Of a DNA stretch of 64,000 bases, positions 1 to 12,883 are shown piece after piece (the first letter of the stretch is position 1; every line of letters begins with the position of its first letter). The stretch lies in assembly GCA_039707655.1 (NCBI GenBank), contig CM077665.1:307086486-307150485 (forward strand). The letters run 5' to 3'. Origin of the DNA: Elymus sibiricus (taxonomy: Eukaryota > Streptophyta > Magnoliopsida > Poales > Poaceae). Under the pieces are notes generated by a model. The model saw nothing but the letters and a program-made list of their open reading frames with translations. It was not told the origin of the DNA and did not search any database. Position numbers and translations under genes: made by a program.

Positions 1-1443
1 GGGAGCTAGCGAGCGAACGTGCGCAAAATAAATAAAAACGGTTCGGCCGTTTTAAAACTTCTAATCTGGGCCCTTGGTTTCAGATCTGACGGCTAAGGGA
101 GGGGAAGAGGTGCTCACAGAGGGGGGTTGCCGGCGGTGGAGCTTCTCCGGCGAGGCAGAGGCGGTGAGGTGGTGCGGGGCAGCGTTCCCGTGGGTCTCCG
201 GGCGCGGGTAAGGCTCCGGCCGACGCAAGCGACGGTGGCGAGGTCGATGGTGGCGTCAGGTAGCGTCGGGAGCGACGGTGGTGAGCGCGGCGTCGACGAT
301 GGCGGCTGGGTGCTCGGGTGGTCAACGGGGAGCTTGCTTTGGTGTCTCTGGAGCTCGGGCGGGTGCACGGGGAGGTGCGGGTAAGCGAGGCGAACACGTA
401 GGTGGCCTCGGAGGATCTCGGGAAGGGCGAGGTGGAGCGGGGCGAGGTAATGGCGTGGTGGAGGTGCTCGGACTCCGGCGAGCAATGGCGGCAAAGGCAG
501 GGCACGGGCGAGGGGACTTTGGGGTGGAACGAGGTGCGGGAGGTCTCCGCTATTTATAGATGCGGTCAGGTGCTCCAGAACGGCAGGGAATCGGGAGATC
601 CGGTCGGATTCCGGTCGGCTCCGGCGATGGAAAGAGGAGGAAGAAGAAAGGAAGGAGGTGACCGCGACGGTGGCTCGGTCGGGCGGTGGGACCGGGTGTC
701 AGAGAGAGAGAGGGAGATCGCACGGGATCGGGCGGCCGATCCGGAGAGATTCGGATCTGGTCCGGATTGGATCGGGCCGGATCCTTTCCAAATGGGCCGG
801 ATCCTTACCTAACGCACGCGCGCAGCTTTCCTATTTAAAGCATTTTTCCAAATAAAAAATAACAGGAAAGTAAAAGTAGAAAAGGAAACTAAATACTAAA
901 CCAAAAATAGAAGTATTATATACTAAAATGATCAAAAAAATAAAATAAATAAGATGAACATTTTTTCACGGCCAAAATAAATGATTTAAAAAAAATTATT
1001 TTTTCAGAAAAAGCCTAAATTGATTTTATTTTCTTTTGCAAATAATTTTCAAATAACCCCCTGGGTTTTATGGTTCAAAATCTCACAAAAATGCCCCTGG
1101 TTTGGAGGGTCATGTTCCATCTCTCAAGAAAATTTGAATTTGGGCATGTGGGTTTGAATTCATTCAAGAACAGAATCAAATGAAGTAATTACCAAAATAG
1201 AAATTTTTCAGTAGTTTTCAGAATCCAAAATTTCAATTCCTTCACTTGAAGAAGTCATGTCATCTTCTCTCCTTGTTTTGCATTGGATGAAATTGAATTC
1301 AAAAAAAAAAAAGGGAAAGTCATTTTATTCCCTCTCATTCAAAAGTTTCAAAAAGTTTCAAATTTCACTCAAATTCAATCACTCAATCAAACAAACAATC
1401 ATTCTAGTAATTAATATAACATTCCAAAATTTGGTATGTTACA
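1..1443 (-). repeat. 3' LTR, partial (long-LTR element)
   Basis: Near-identical to 6778-8219. It is the U3-side portion in minus orientation, ending in TGTTACA on the plus strand (TGTAACA in element sense). The rest, about 2.4 kb, lies left of the window. It includes a GC-rich block (1-800) with antisense open frames that are not genes, and a TATAAATA box (complement of 551-558). Confidence 0.85.
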
Positions 1444-2954
1444 AACCTACCACACTTAAAATGAATCTCGTCCTCGAGATTCGAAAGGGCTAGAAAGAAA
1501 AGGTTAGGGTTTGGGGGTCTTCTAGCAAATCCACTGGTCTGATAAGTGTGGGTGCTACCACACTTAAAATGAGAGTTAGTGGTCTCTCAAAATATTGACA
1601 GTCCTTTGGGGTCTTGACATCTGTCTCTTCACATTCACCACTGTAACTCCTTTGGTGATGCTCCACCGTTATATTCATAACGTTTCACTCAAAGTCTTGG
1701 GTTCTCATATCAAAGTAAATTTCTTCCGATACTGGGTCTGCTTAACTGACAGTCTCGTGATCATTTCTAATTAACTTATCGATGATCTCATGGTGGTCTA
1801 CCATTTGTGGCTTTCCAGCAGTGAAATGGCTATTGGCTTCATCCTCACCGTAAAATTCCAACGTGTGACAACAACTGCCATGTACAAGGGTTCATCATCA
1901 TACCATTCTAAGGCTTAAACAAAAGCTTCAAAGAACGTCATCTCTTTACTATGGGTAAGTCACTCAGATTTACCATTCCAAATAGCAAGAGAATGATAAG
2001 AGTAAGTCGTCATGGTGGCCAAGCCATGTCACACTGAAATCATTACCTTGTATAAGGTTTAGTGAATCTCGTATTCTAACACTTGGGCTTCCTCACAAGC
2101 TTTGCAGAATTTCTCTTGTCTACGAACGAAGTTCGGATAAATCCATTGATTCTGCAAGCTGAACAAAAACATCTATCGTTTCTTTACCACTCTCAGGTTT
2201 TCGTATACTCCTAAGAAAATCGTCTGCTGATCATGCATAGCTTTTTCCAAGTACCTGCCTTCATAGCGGTAGGGCTTGATCCTTATCAATCCTGAGGTCT
2301 CTGGTTTGTGGGCTCACTTGATTACTTGTACAGCTTTAACTCAACTTTGGGGTTACTAGCATTTCATCTTCCGACATTACTTCAATTCATTCCATCATAC
2401 CTCTGGGGTAATAAATCACAGACTTATTCTTGTCTAGGATACATTCTGTGGAAATTCTTTTTTTTCCTTTCCATTGGTCTGTTTACCAATTAGGTATTGG
2501 TTCATCAAAATCATTCCTTCATTGCATCCTTATTATATTCTCAAAACTCCAACTTTTTAAAAGTACTTTATTACAAATGTTGTCATCCACATAGTTTGAT
2601 ATGGTCCAGCATTACCGTCTTCTTTATTCATTTATCCAACTCCTTGGCATGAAGTGTACATTCTTTTACCTTGGTTCTTGTGGTCTTACCGATTACTACC
2701 ACACTTAAAATGAAATGTACCTATGCATGCACAGACCATTTTTTTTTCTCATATCCTCGAAATTGGTCGGAGATCTTTGTTTACAGAGTAACAACTCATA
2801 CAATTCAACATAGAAATTCATGACAATAAATTCTATTGATTCATGAAGTTATTACAATCTCTGGGACTTCCGTTACATAATCCAATTTCATAACCTCAAG
2901 AAAAATAAGAGTGCTTCCTATTACATTTGTTACTTCCAAAATCCAAAACTCCAA
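1444..2954 (-). other. Non-coding 3' interior with polypurine-like tract and three copies of an 18-mer
   Basis: No supported frame in 1.5 kb. The 18-mer CTACCACACTTAAAATGA occurs at 1447-1464, 1555-1572 and 2696-2713. The first copy lies three bases from the 3' LTR; read on the minus strand it gives AAGTGTGGTAG, in the place of the polypurine tract that primes plus-strand synthesis. The two other copies look like internal duplicates of that tract. Confidence 0.5.
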
Positions 2955-3877
2955 CTACTCATGTTTAGCCTTCTTCTCCGGGCAGGTATAGGAGTAGTGT
3001 CCTGTCTTGTTGCACCGATGACAAGTGATATGGCTTAGGTCCTTCCGTGTAGAAAACCATGGAGTCTTTTTTCTTCTTCTTGGGTTGGGCTCCTTTCTTG
3101 ATGCTTGGCTCATACTTTTTGCAACAACAATGAGGTCTCTCCAAGCTGCAGTGCAAACATCTGATGACTCCACTTACTTGGCCTTTCTTCTTGTCCAGGT
3201 TGACCATTCTTTCTATCTCCTGGGGTTCATATTGCACTTCTGCTGTCGGGAAGTCTCCCAGATACTCATTTGGACAATACTGGGAAATATGTCCTTCTCC
3301 ACATGAATAACATGATTTGGTATCTATGTTTGGGTCTGGTATATCTCCCGTCATCATGGGTTCTTCTAACCTTTTTCCGAGGGCTTCTTTCATTGCTCTT
3401 CTGCTGCTTCATGACTTCTTGTACCTTGGGGTAGAGTTGACATTGTGCCGGAAAATGAGTGGTTCCTTCCCACAAGAAACATGTCACCTGCCCAGTTGGG
3501 CATTCCTCAGCAGGGTGATTTCCTTCACAATGAGGGCACCCTTCCTTGTGTTCTTCCTGGGTGTGTCCTATCTCTCCACAGATCTTGCATGCACAAAGCT
3601 TCTTTATCGGGTTATCACAGTGCTTCTGAATGAGACGGGATCTTAACAGAGTCTTCTTCAATTCCTCCCAGGTTTTTGCTCCATTACATCCTTGTATGGC
3701 TTGATGCATTTTCCACCAAGTTGCAGCACTTTGGGTAAAGTACTGAAGAGCGTATTGAACCTCATTCTTCTTTGCAATCGAGTTGCTCCCGAAGCTATTC
3801 TCCATGTTTTGAATCCATACTTCTGCCTCCAGCTGGGTCATTGGTCCAGAGATTACAAGTCCAGCTTCATTCACCAT
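2955..3877 (-). pseudogene. gag-like protein with several CCHC zinc knuckles, frameshifted
   Basis: Overlapping minus-strand frames 3266-3877 (203 codons), 2965-3393 (142 codons) and 2955-3173 (72 codons) together form one broken gag. The first contains a capsid-type stretch with a double tryptophan (TWWKMHQAI) and zinc-finger clusters CKICGEIGH and CPHCEGNHPAEECP. The second has CYSCGEGHISQYCP. The third ends with CHRCNKTGHYSYTCP followed by a natural stop. The reading frame changes twice, so no full-length product is expected. Gag would form the virus-like particle and bind element RNA. Several knuckles instead of one is unusual for gypsy gag. Assignment to a gypsy-type gag is by the WW and CCHC pattern only. 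Confidence 0.65.
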
Positions 3878-4376
3878 CTATTGGGTCCAAGGGTTTTGGG
3901 ATGAGATACTGGGGAAATAGAGGGAGATACACACAATACAAACAATAGCTTTGAAAATATGTTTTATTTGTGGCTGTCGGAAAAAAAATGCACACAAATG
4001 ACAGCTCACAAATCATCGTATCTAACGTGAGTATGCAACAGGGGTGGTGGTCCTCTAAAGGTCATATAGAAATGCTTCAAGGTCTTTGAATTCTTCGGGT
4101 CATCAAAGTCTTCAACTGGTGTAGCTTCAATTGTTGTTGTGTAGGGTAATCCTCCTTTCACTCTGAGTTGGTTACGATTGTCCGATATCTTGTTCTTCTC
4201 GGAGTGGTCTCAGTTGATTCTTCATGTGGTCATAGGGAAGGGTATTATCTAACTATTTGATAAAACTCAGAAGAGATAAGAAGTAAAAGATTTTTTTTTC
4301 TTTTGAGAATAATTTTGAGAGATATCTGTCCTATGGGCTTTCCAGTTTCTAGGGTCACGTCCTACAGTCAACATGT
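2965..4376 (-). other. 5' leader and gag region of the long-LTR element
   Basis: Between gag (start near 3877) and the primer-binding site at 4377-4388 there are about 500 bases of leader with no supported frame. Nothing else is recognised here. Confidence 0.4.
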
Positions 4377-4388
4377 GCTCTGATACCA
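4377..4388 (-). other. Primer-binding site, initiator tRNA-Met
   Basis: GCTCTGATACCA on the plus strand is the complement of TGGTATCAGAGC, the site matching the 3' end of initiator tRNA-Met. It lies four bases from the end of the 5' LTR at 4393 and fixes the element's orientation as minus. Confidence 0.9.
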
Positions 4389-4392
4389 TCTC

Positions 4393-7300
4393 TGTAGCGT
4401 CCCGACTCAAAACGAGTCAAGCCTCTGTGCGTCAGTGCCATCCCTGGATCAGTATGCTGGCACACACAGTACATCAATGTATATATCAAAGTGCAATCAC
4501 ATGTAAATAACGTAAATATTGATATATACCTCTTAAATCTCAGCGGAAACAGTCAACGGGAGTGGAGTCCCAATAAACACCAACGGCAGGTTGAGTGTAG
4601 ACCGTAACCCTAAATCGTACTCTTACTCGTCATAGAGAAGTATCTGCAACATAAGACGTTGCAGCCATGTAGGTCAGTACATTGAATGTACCGGCAAGAT
4701 CACCATAGGTTAAAATGATAAGACTATTCTATATGCAAAAGGCTTTGTGGCTATGTGTCTGAGTTTTTGCAGAAAAACTGGTTTTATTTTTCCTACAACA
4801 AAGGAGTCAAATGGAAATATCACTACAAAAGTTGGTTGTTAATGAGATGGTTCCACCAACCAATTCTCATGTCCCAAAATTATTAATAGACCCACTCATC
4901 ACGAAAATTTATTAATTGTGTTGAGACTGGCTGATAGTATCATCTCCGGTGCTCATGTTGTCCGTAACCGGGGACACGGCTAATCGATTAGTTTGACACT
5001 CTGCAGAGGTTTGTACACTTTACCCGCAAGATTCGATCCCTCTCGTTGTGTCCTCGCACTGCCTGGTGTTTGAGAACGAGATGATCGAAACATGGTCTTC
5101 CAAAGTGATCCTCCGATAGAAAGTCAGTGCCCATCCAATCCTACCGTTCTTCTACGTCTCGTAGCAATCTGACCTACCAGAGTCACCACTAAGGTCAACC
5201 AAGCCAGAGCCCATATTGACTTGTGGTTGCACACGTAGGCTTTCCGGCCTTGAAGTATCCATCCATCTCTTTGAGCCTGGGTGGCATTCCGTTGGGATGA
5301 TCACAGGTAGATACCAGGATTCCCGGCATAACCATGATAGATATCAGGCTGCCAAAAATGCATGTCCAATCCACCCAGAGGTATATTGAGTCCTTGAAGT
5401 CTTGATCATCATGCAGGTCTTGAAATAATTAATTAACCTCACAACACTCCTGAATCTCACAACCAAACCCCGTCTACTAAAGCGTAGCAATTGTGAAGTA
5501 ACGTCCCTTCCCGGGCAATGGTAACAGGATGTTGGGTTTCTCCTACCTCATGATACTACCACAAGTTCAAGCTCAATATCCTACTGGATGTATGATGCGA
5601 AGATTGATTCTAATGCAAGTAAAACATAGGTAATGTAAGATGATCAAAGTGAACTTGCCTGTACTGTTGATGAAGATAAACATCGCTCTCAGAAAATAAC
5701 TTGATAGAACTATTCGTCACTCTCCGATGAAATCTATATAATCAAACATTGCACTCATATAAGCAATCATACTAGCAATCAATACAAACAATCAAAAACC
5801 AAACACAAATGTGTTGTGATGAAGGAAATACTTAAGACAAAAGTTAAAACAACAAAACTTCATCAAAACAACCAAAGTAGTTTTCCCTACAAATAACTTA
5901 TTTTAAAATGCAACAAAACACAAAATAAAATCTAACAAAAGTATTTTAGCAAATAGTTTACTAGCAAAAAGAATTACTTTTGAAGAACAACTAAGGACTA
6001 TGGAATAACACACTAAACAACTCAAGTTTTCTAGTTAATAAACTTAACAACAAGTAAAAAAAAAATAAGATAATAAAATAATAGAAAAAAATATATAAAA
6101 AAAACTAAGTTAACAGAAAGTAAAACTTATAAAACAATTTATAATTATTTTTTTCAAATAGGAAATCAAACTAGCAATGAAATCAATTTGCAAGTTATTA
6201 TGAAACTAGAATTGATTTCATGCTATAAAATTAATAAATGACATAAAAATAAACTTGGTTGAAATACTACTGCTAACTAACAGAAAACAAAGTAAAACTT
6301 GTCAACTAATATAAAAGAAAATAAATTTAAAACTATAAAAACAAAAGAAATAGAAATAAACCTAAAAAGAACTAAAACAGAATCTGTTTTGTTAAAAATC
6401 CTAATTTAAAATATTCTAAAAATTCTCAAATTCTACCTACTGTTAAATAAAGTCACTAATGACTAGTAGCAAAAAGAATCAACTAAAAAGCTATTTTTAA
6501 ACTCAAGTTATTCACAAAACAAGATTTAAATCAAATCTGTTTGAATTCAAATTTAAAATTTGCAAACATGGTCAAACTTTATATCTACAGAAACTATACA
6601 AAAATTGTGACACAATGCAAAAAGAATCAATTAAAAACTCTAAATATCCGAAAAGATAAAGCAAAAACAAAAACAGAACTATTTCTGTTTTTAAAACAGA
6701 AAACAGAAAAGAAAAGAAAAACTTAAATAGCGAACGGGCTACGTGGCCGAATGCCATTGGCTACGGGCGTGCGTTGCGGGAGCTAGCGAGCGAACGTGCG
6801 CAAAATAAATAAAAACGGTTCGGCCGTTTTAAAACTTCTAATCTGGGCCCTTGGTTTCAGATCTGACGGCTAAGGGAGGGGAAGAGGTGCTCACAGAGGG
6901 GGGTTGCCGGCGGTGGAGCTTCTCCGGCGAGGCAGAGGCGGTGAGGTGGTGCGGGGCAGAGTTCCCGTGGGTCTCCGGGCGCGGGTACGGCTCCGGCCTA
7001 CGCAAGCGACGGTGGCGAGGTCGATGGTGGCGTCAGGTAGCGTCGGGAGCGACGGTGGTGAGCGCGGCGTCGACGATGGCGGCTGGGTGCTCGGGTGGTC
7101 AACGGGGAGCTTGCTCCGGTGGCTCTAAAGCTCGGGCGGGTGCACGGGGAGGTGCGGGTAAGCGAGGCGAACATGTAGGTGGCCTCGGAGGATCTCGGGA
7201 AGGGTGAGGTGGAGCGGGGCGAGGTAATGGCGTGGTGGAGGTGCTCGGACTCCGGCGAGCAATGGCGGCAAAGGCAGGGCACGGGCGAGGGGACTTTGGG

Positions 7301-8219
7301 GTGGAACGAGGTGCGGTAGGTCTCCGCTATTTATAGATGCGGTCAGGTGCTCCAGAACGGCAGGGAATCGGGAGATCCGGTCGGATTCCGGTCGGCTCCG
7401 GCGATGGAAAGAGGAGGAAGAAGAAAGGAAGGAGGTGACCGCGACGGTGGCTCGGTCGGGCGGTGGGACCGGGTGTCAGAGAGAGAGAGGGAGATCGCAC
7501 GGGATCGGGCGGCCGATCCGGAGAGATTCGGATCTGGTCCGGATTGGATCGGGCCGGATCCTTTCCAAATGGGCCGGATCCTTACCCAACGCACGCGCGC
7601 AGCTTTCCTATTTAAAGCATTTTTCCAAATAAAAAATAACAGGAAAGTAAAAGTAGAAAAGGAAACTAAATACTAAACCAAAAATATAAGTATTATATAC
7701 TAAAATGATCAGAAAAATAAAATAAATAAGATGAACATTTTTCCACGGCCAAAATAAATGATTTAAAAAAAATTATTTTTTCAGAAAAAGCCTAAATTGA
7801 TTTTATTTTCTTTTGCAAATAATTTTCAAATAACCCCCTGGGTTTTATGGTTCAAAATCTCACAAAAATGACCCTGGTTTGGAGGGTCATGTTCCACCTC
7901 TCAAGAAAATTTGAATTTGGGCATGTGGGTTTGAATTCATTCAAGAACAGAATCAAATGAAGTAATTACCAAAATAGAAATTTTTCAGTAGTTTTCAGAA
8001 TCCAAAATTTCAATTCCTTCACTTGAAGAAGTCATGTCATCTTCTCTCCTTGTTTTGCATTGGATGAAATTGAATTCAAAAAAAAAAAGGGAAAGTCATT
8101 TTATTCCCTCTCATTCAAAAGTTTCAAAAAGTTTCAAATTTCACTCAAATTCAATCACTCAATCAAACAAACAATCATTCTAGTAATTAATATAACATTC
8201 CAAAATTTGGTATGTTACA
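4393..8219 (-). repeat. 5' LTR, complete, 3827 bp
   Basis: Plus-strand ends are TGTAGCGTCCC and GGTATGTTACA. It is related along its length to the solo LTR at 12884-16649 (opposite orientation, 3766 bp). The middle (5820-6730) is very A/T-rich and low in complexity; 6778-7600 is GC-rich. It is longer than the element interior. Confidence 0.85.
7328..7335 (-). promoter_or_regulatory. TATA box of the long-LTR element
   Basis: TATTTATA on plus reads TATAAATA on minus, set in GC-rich DNA and conserved in the partial LTR copy (551-558). A purely sequence-based guess at the LTR promoter. Confidence 0.45.
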
Positions 8220-8306
8220 GTAACAATGGAAGTTGCATGGCAATATATTTCGGAATGGCTATGGAAATGCCATACGAGGTTGGTATGGTCGCGGTTTTGA
8301 GATAGG
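8220..8306. other. Short remnant between two elements
   Basis: About 87 bases containing GGAATGGCTATGGAAATGCC. This resembles a segment near 35745-35780 inside the Sabrina-like element, so it may be a relic of a similar gypsy element that served as insertion target. Confidence 0.3.
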
Positions 8307-9131
8307 TGTCACATCCCAGATTTTGCCAAATCTGGTATGTTTAATTTTTCACAAGGAATTACTTTTTTCTAGGAAAACCTATGGTTTCTTATGAATTGCT
8401 TGTGTTCAAATTGATTGTTTGCCTAGAAGGGTTGAAAGCCCAAAGCAACTAGTTGAAACCTAGCTAGCCCTTAGTTGAAACCAAATCAATAGGAAACAAA
8501 ATGCAAGATAAACCCTAGGTGGTTAAATAGGATATACTATTTGGGCATAAGGCTATCCTTAACCAACCTAGATGATATTCAAGCCTAATAAATTTTCCCT
8601 AATGATCGATGTGGATTGGTTTTGGAATCGATACAGAAATCAAAGGGAAGCTTTAGAAATGGCTTTGCATATACTTGGCAAGAAAGTGAATTTCATAAGT
8701 CCAAATGGTATGCTTGACTTTTGATTTTTTTTTCCCAAATTGGATTTGAAACATATTTGCTTTTAAAAGCAAATTGAAATTGAAGAGGGAAATAAAGGTG
8801 CATAAAATATATGTCCAAAATTTCCCAAACAAAATGTTGACATGCTCCAAAGTATTCACAAATGAATTTAGAGCAAGTTTGCTTTTGGAAGAAAATTCAA
8901 ATTCAAATTAAAATGAAAATTAAAATGCCAAAAGAAAATAGAAACATAAAAGAAGAAAATGGATAAAAAAGAAAAAGGCAACCAAACTAGCTAGCCAGGC
9001 TATCCCACGACCCAGCCAGCCAGCCGGTGCACGCACCTCCCTCTCTCCAATAGACAGGCAGGTCCCGCATGTCAGCTTTGTTCCCAACCCCACAACTGTC
9101 GATGCCCATGTCGCACACACACCGCACGCAC
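8307..9131 (+). repeat. Left LTR of decayed element (minimum extent)
   Basis: Alignable by eye with 12000-12362 plus 32138-32590. Both copies share the CTAGCTAGCC-rich and GTCGC(A/G)CACACAC blocks near the end. The real LTR may extend further right, because the partner copy is truncated at 32590. Confidence 0.6.
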
Positions 9132-11999
9132 GTACGGCCATGACCCCACATCCTTGCGGCCACCCTGCACGCCCGGCCATGCCTCCGTGCCCGTTAAGTA
9201 CCCCTGAACCCACTCTACAAAATGCCCAACATCGCACTGCAATCCGCCGTTAGGCTGTCCTGCAACAAACCCCCGAGTTCCGCCAGTGACGTAGACATCT
9301 TCGGCCAAATTCCGGCCACCACAACCATCGCGTCGAACCACCACTGCCTCTACCCGATCCACCGCACTCCGGTGATTCTCCAGGACAACCTCACCGCAAG
9401 ATTTGTTTCTGGGTACGTCAACTTCATCATCGAGTGAACCCTGTCACCGCCCCGTCGTCGAGCGAGCTCCGTGAGTGCTCGAGGCCGTGACCATGTCCAT
9501 TGTGTTTGCTCACCCGTGCACGTCCCCATGACCCCATGTTTTGCCCAGGTGAGCACCGAACCAAGTACTGCGGCCTCACCCAAGGAGCCCCGCCGCTGTC
9601 ACATCTTCGGCGAGCTCACTGCCTCTGCCTCCGTCATCCCCGAGTCTGTCAAGTACCACCAAAAGCCCCAGCTCGTCAGGTCACCTCCACCAGTGCCTAC
9701 CGCCACGCTAGGAATTCCCTAAAGCGCCGACCCCGATGAACCCGAGTTGCAGCACCACCATCCCCGCATTTTCCAACGAGCCTCCGGCGAAACTCCATTG
9801 AGCCAGCGAAACCCTAGCCCCTCTGATCTACCATAACCATTGGATCTAGATCCATTGCGCCACATTAGTTCACAAAAATGAATATGTGCCATCCACTCAC
9901 AAGACACCATGTGTTTAACCTTATCCACAGAATTTCGGTTGCACATAATGTGGTCGTTTCACGAAGGATTGCCCAGAGAAGCGAACGACCCACACTCAAA
10001 GGGAGAACTGAAGGAAACCCCACGTCGTTCCAAGGATGCATATAGAACACAATATCAAGAGCTAACTACGAGAAAGACTTAGTCAGCAGCGCAACAAACC
10101 AACACACGAGACCCATCTGAGCCTCACGCCCAGAGACAGAATCAGGAACAAAGAGAACTCCGGGGGAGGAAGGACTTAGAGTTGTTAGCCGGACCCGACA
10201 CCGTTGAAGAACACCTAGCTAGGAGCGTGTGTAGTTGTAGATACATCTTTAGGATTGTAATTAGTAGATGGACTAGTCATGATGCCCAACCAAGTATTAG
10301 CCAAATTATCAAGGATGAAAATCTGGTTGACTCCTCTTTTTTCATATAGCCGCAGACCCAAAACAAGGGATAGGGCTGAATTGGAAACACCTCGGTTAAC
10401 AAAAAAGGAAAAAGAAATGAACCATGAAGTTGTAAGATTTTGGATGTGTCGTACGCCTCATGACCCACCACCCTATGGTGAAGTAAACCAAATGGAACCT
10501 TGACCAGAGGAGACTATGGAAGTATCATTGTTCCCAGTATGGAAGACAGAATGTGAATAAGGAGCTGGAAGTTGGAACAATTAGTGAACCTCGTTATGGA
10601 TATTAAGGACTGCTTAGAGGGGGGTAACTCGAGTAGGACCTTGCCTTGAGTTGAAAATCCAGGCATGTGAGGAATGTGGAACCCCATTTATCCAAGGAGT
10701 AAGACTGAAAGGAACAAATGTTAGTTGTCATGAGCAGATCACCGTGGAACATGCACCAGAACCCAGATGGAAATGTCACATTGTTAGGAAGAAAGATGGT
10801 GTCAGTATTGGATGTACAAGTGTTGACTAAAGTGGAGTATTGTTACCTTCATTTGTCACATCGAAGGATAGAGCCGCTGGGAAATGGTAGTTAATAGCCA
10901 ACGCATAGGGATTTCCTGCCACCTGAGAGTTGCGAGGTAACATTAGATGCCGCCATCAGAAGACCCAAATCTAGAGCATGGAACAAGAAGTACTTCAAGA
11001 ATGCTTGTGAGGTAGACCTAGTGTTAGGATTACGAAGATTTCCAAACCACATGGTTGCTAATTTTTTGGGTATGCCATGAGTTGATCACCATGACGTCTA
11101 CTCTTATTATTCGCCTTACCGCAAGGACCGGATAGTCTTGAGTGAGACACCTATTTTTCAAGAAATGACATGAGCTAAGAACCTAGTTGGAATAGTATGC
11201 GACCCCATAAAGGCAACTGTTCCCAGACGTAGGTCAAATGGTGAGTAAGATCTCGACCGGACAACTGGGAAGGATCCATATATCGAAAAACCACTTCATG
11301 ATAAGGAATTTTGAGACTGGTGAGTGGAAGGAAGGACACTAAGGATCACCAGGGACACTGTAGAGGACCTGTAGAGGACCGCAATCGGATTGGAGATGGA
11401 AGTTGGAATTTTACCCACAAAATCAAACGAAAGGTTGATGGATGGTTTTAGCATGAGAATCTGTAAGTAAATGGCAAATGGTACAAACGTAGAACTGCCA
11501 TGGATAGAAGAATGTTAGATGATATGAGCATAGATGGATCTGCAAGGATAGTTGGAACCACATGGACAAATGAACAAAGAACCCATTGAGACGGTATATG
11601 ATATCCTAATTGTAGAGTCTAGAGGACTACCATCACTGGCAACCAAGGGGTGAGAAGTTATTGGAGACCCCAACATTAAAATCTTTTAAGGATGGTAGCA
11701 ACCTGCAACATTAGAGACCACAAGTATACAAATAGTTCTAGGAAGCACGACGCATCCCAACCAGACACTAGTTACAAGTATGCCTCGAGGAGTAGAGCTA
11801 TCGGCCACAAAATTATCTTGAGGACAATATAGACCGCCAGCGATTGAATGATAAAGGACCCAAGGATGCAAGTGATATTATCATTTCCCATACCACAAAC
11901 ACTAGATTGTAGACGGAAACTGAGAGAACCCCAAACCCTAATTTTTCTTTCTAGCCTCTCCAGATCTCGGGGATTAGATATCTTTTAAGGGTGGTAGTC
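9132..11999 (+). pseudogene. Remains of LTR end, gag and possible pol, heavily decayed
   Basis: 9132-9850 is GC-rich and may still be LTR or leader. Around 9943-9990 a reading gives CGRFTKDCPEKR, the second half of a CCHC knuckle, but it is preceded by a stop and lacks the glycine-histidine pair. From 10000 to 11980 all frames are broken by frequent stops and no catalytic motif survives. The interior is far shorter than a full gypsy element, so deletion as well as point decay is likely. I do not recognise individual domains here. Confidence 0.4.
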
Positions 12000-12362
12000 C
12001 ATCACATCCTAGATTTTCCCAAATCTGGTTTGTTTAAATTTTCACAGGGAATTAAATCTCCTCTAGGAAAACCTATGATTGCTTATGAATTGCTTGTGTT
12101 TGAATTGATTGTTTTCCTGGAAGGGTTGAAATCCCAAAGCAACTAGTTGAAACCTAGCTATCCCTTAGTTGAAACAAAATCAATAGGAAACATAAAGCAA
12201 GATCTACCCTAGGTGGTTAAATAGGAAATATCATTTTGGCATAAGTCTATTCTTAACAAGAGATAGTCAAGCCTAATAAATTTTCCCTAGTGATTGATGT
12301 CGATTGGTTTTGGAATCAATTCGTAAATCAAAGGGAAGCTTTTAGAAATCGTTTTGACTATA
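12000..12362 (+). repeat. Right LTR of decayed element, first part
   Basis: Matches the start of the left LTR. It ends at the TA target site of the mariner element and continues at 32138. Confidence 0.65.
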
Positions 12363-12387
12363 CTCCCTCCGTCTGAAAAAGAATGTC
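12363..12387 (+). repeat. Left terminal inverted repeat of mariner element
   Basis: Begins CTCCCTCCGTCTGAAAAAG. It pairs with 32111-32135 with mismatches at positions 12 and 20. Typical Stowaway/mariner terminus next to TA. Confidence 0.85.
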
Positions 12388-12883
12388 CGGGCCTTAGTTC
12401 ATTTGCAATTTTGCAAAAAAAACTTCCATCGTTTAAACTCGTGCTAATTAACCCCCCCCCCCCCGCTTCTTCCTTCTTCCCCTGTCGCCCACCCGCACCG
12501 TGGTCGCCCCAGCCACTGTCGGCACCCATCGTCGAGCCCAAAGTGTGATAACGGCCAACCCATGCTGCCGCTACGAACCCCTTCGCCGCTCCTGCCCACC
12601 TGCGCCGCCACCCAACTGCTTCTCCGTGGTGACCACCTGGACGGGTGGCGATTCCATGACTGAAGGGTGCTGCGCCGCTATCCCCTCCCGTCGTGATCCC
12701 TCCAGCTGCCCAAGGCTAAGCCACCACTATCCCCTCCTGTCGTGATGCCATCCCGCCGCTCATGACCTACGCACGCCTGGGTCTCGAGCGCCTGGATCTG
12801 AAGCTCCCGGCGGTCCAAGATCTCAAGTTCGTCCTCAAGATCAACCTCCTTCTGCTGGCATGTGTTCATCGGGAAGAAGAAGG
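12388..12883 (+). other. GC-rich left arm of mariner element
   Basis: Contains a 13-base C run near 12452 and C/G-rich sequence with short open frames that show no recognisable domain. It reads on directly into 16655 once the solo LTR is removed. It may be the 5' untranslated region or promoter of the transposase. Confidence 0.4.

Larger units (their letters stand above)
1..8219 (-). mobile_element. Non-autonomous long-LTR retrotransposon (gag only), left end cut by window
   Basis: The first 1443 bases recur at 6778-8219 with about 17 substitutions and a poly-A length change. The right copy runs on leftward to 4393, where it meets the complement of a TGGTATCAGAGC primer-binding site. The element therefore reads on the minus strand: 5' LTR 4393-8219, interior 1444-4392, 3' LTR 1-1443 and beyond the window. 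LTRs begin TGTAACAT and end CGCTACA (minus sense). The interior holds only a broken zinc-knuckle gag, with no protease, integrase or reverse transcriptase, so the element would need enzymes from elsewhere. LTR divergence near 1.2% implies a fairly young insertion. The family name is not known to me. GTAAC at 8220-8224 is the expected target duplication, but its partner lies outside the window. Confidence 0.85.

Noticed and set aside
80..855. Overlapping open frames on both strands in GC-rich DNA, repeated at 6851-7676
   Set aside because: They lie inside an LTR, overlap each other in several frames and give low-complexity arginine/glycine/proline products with no domain.
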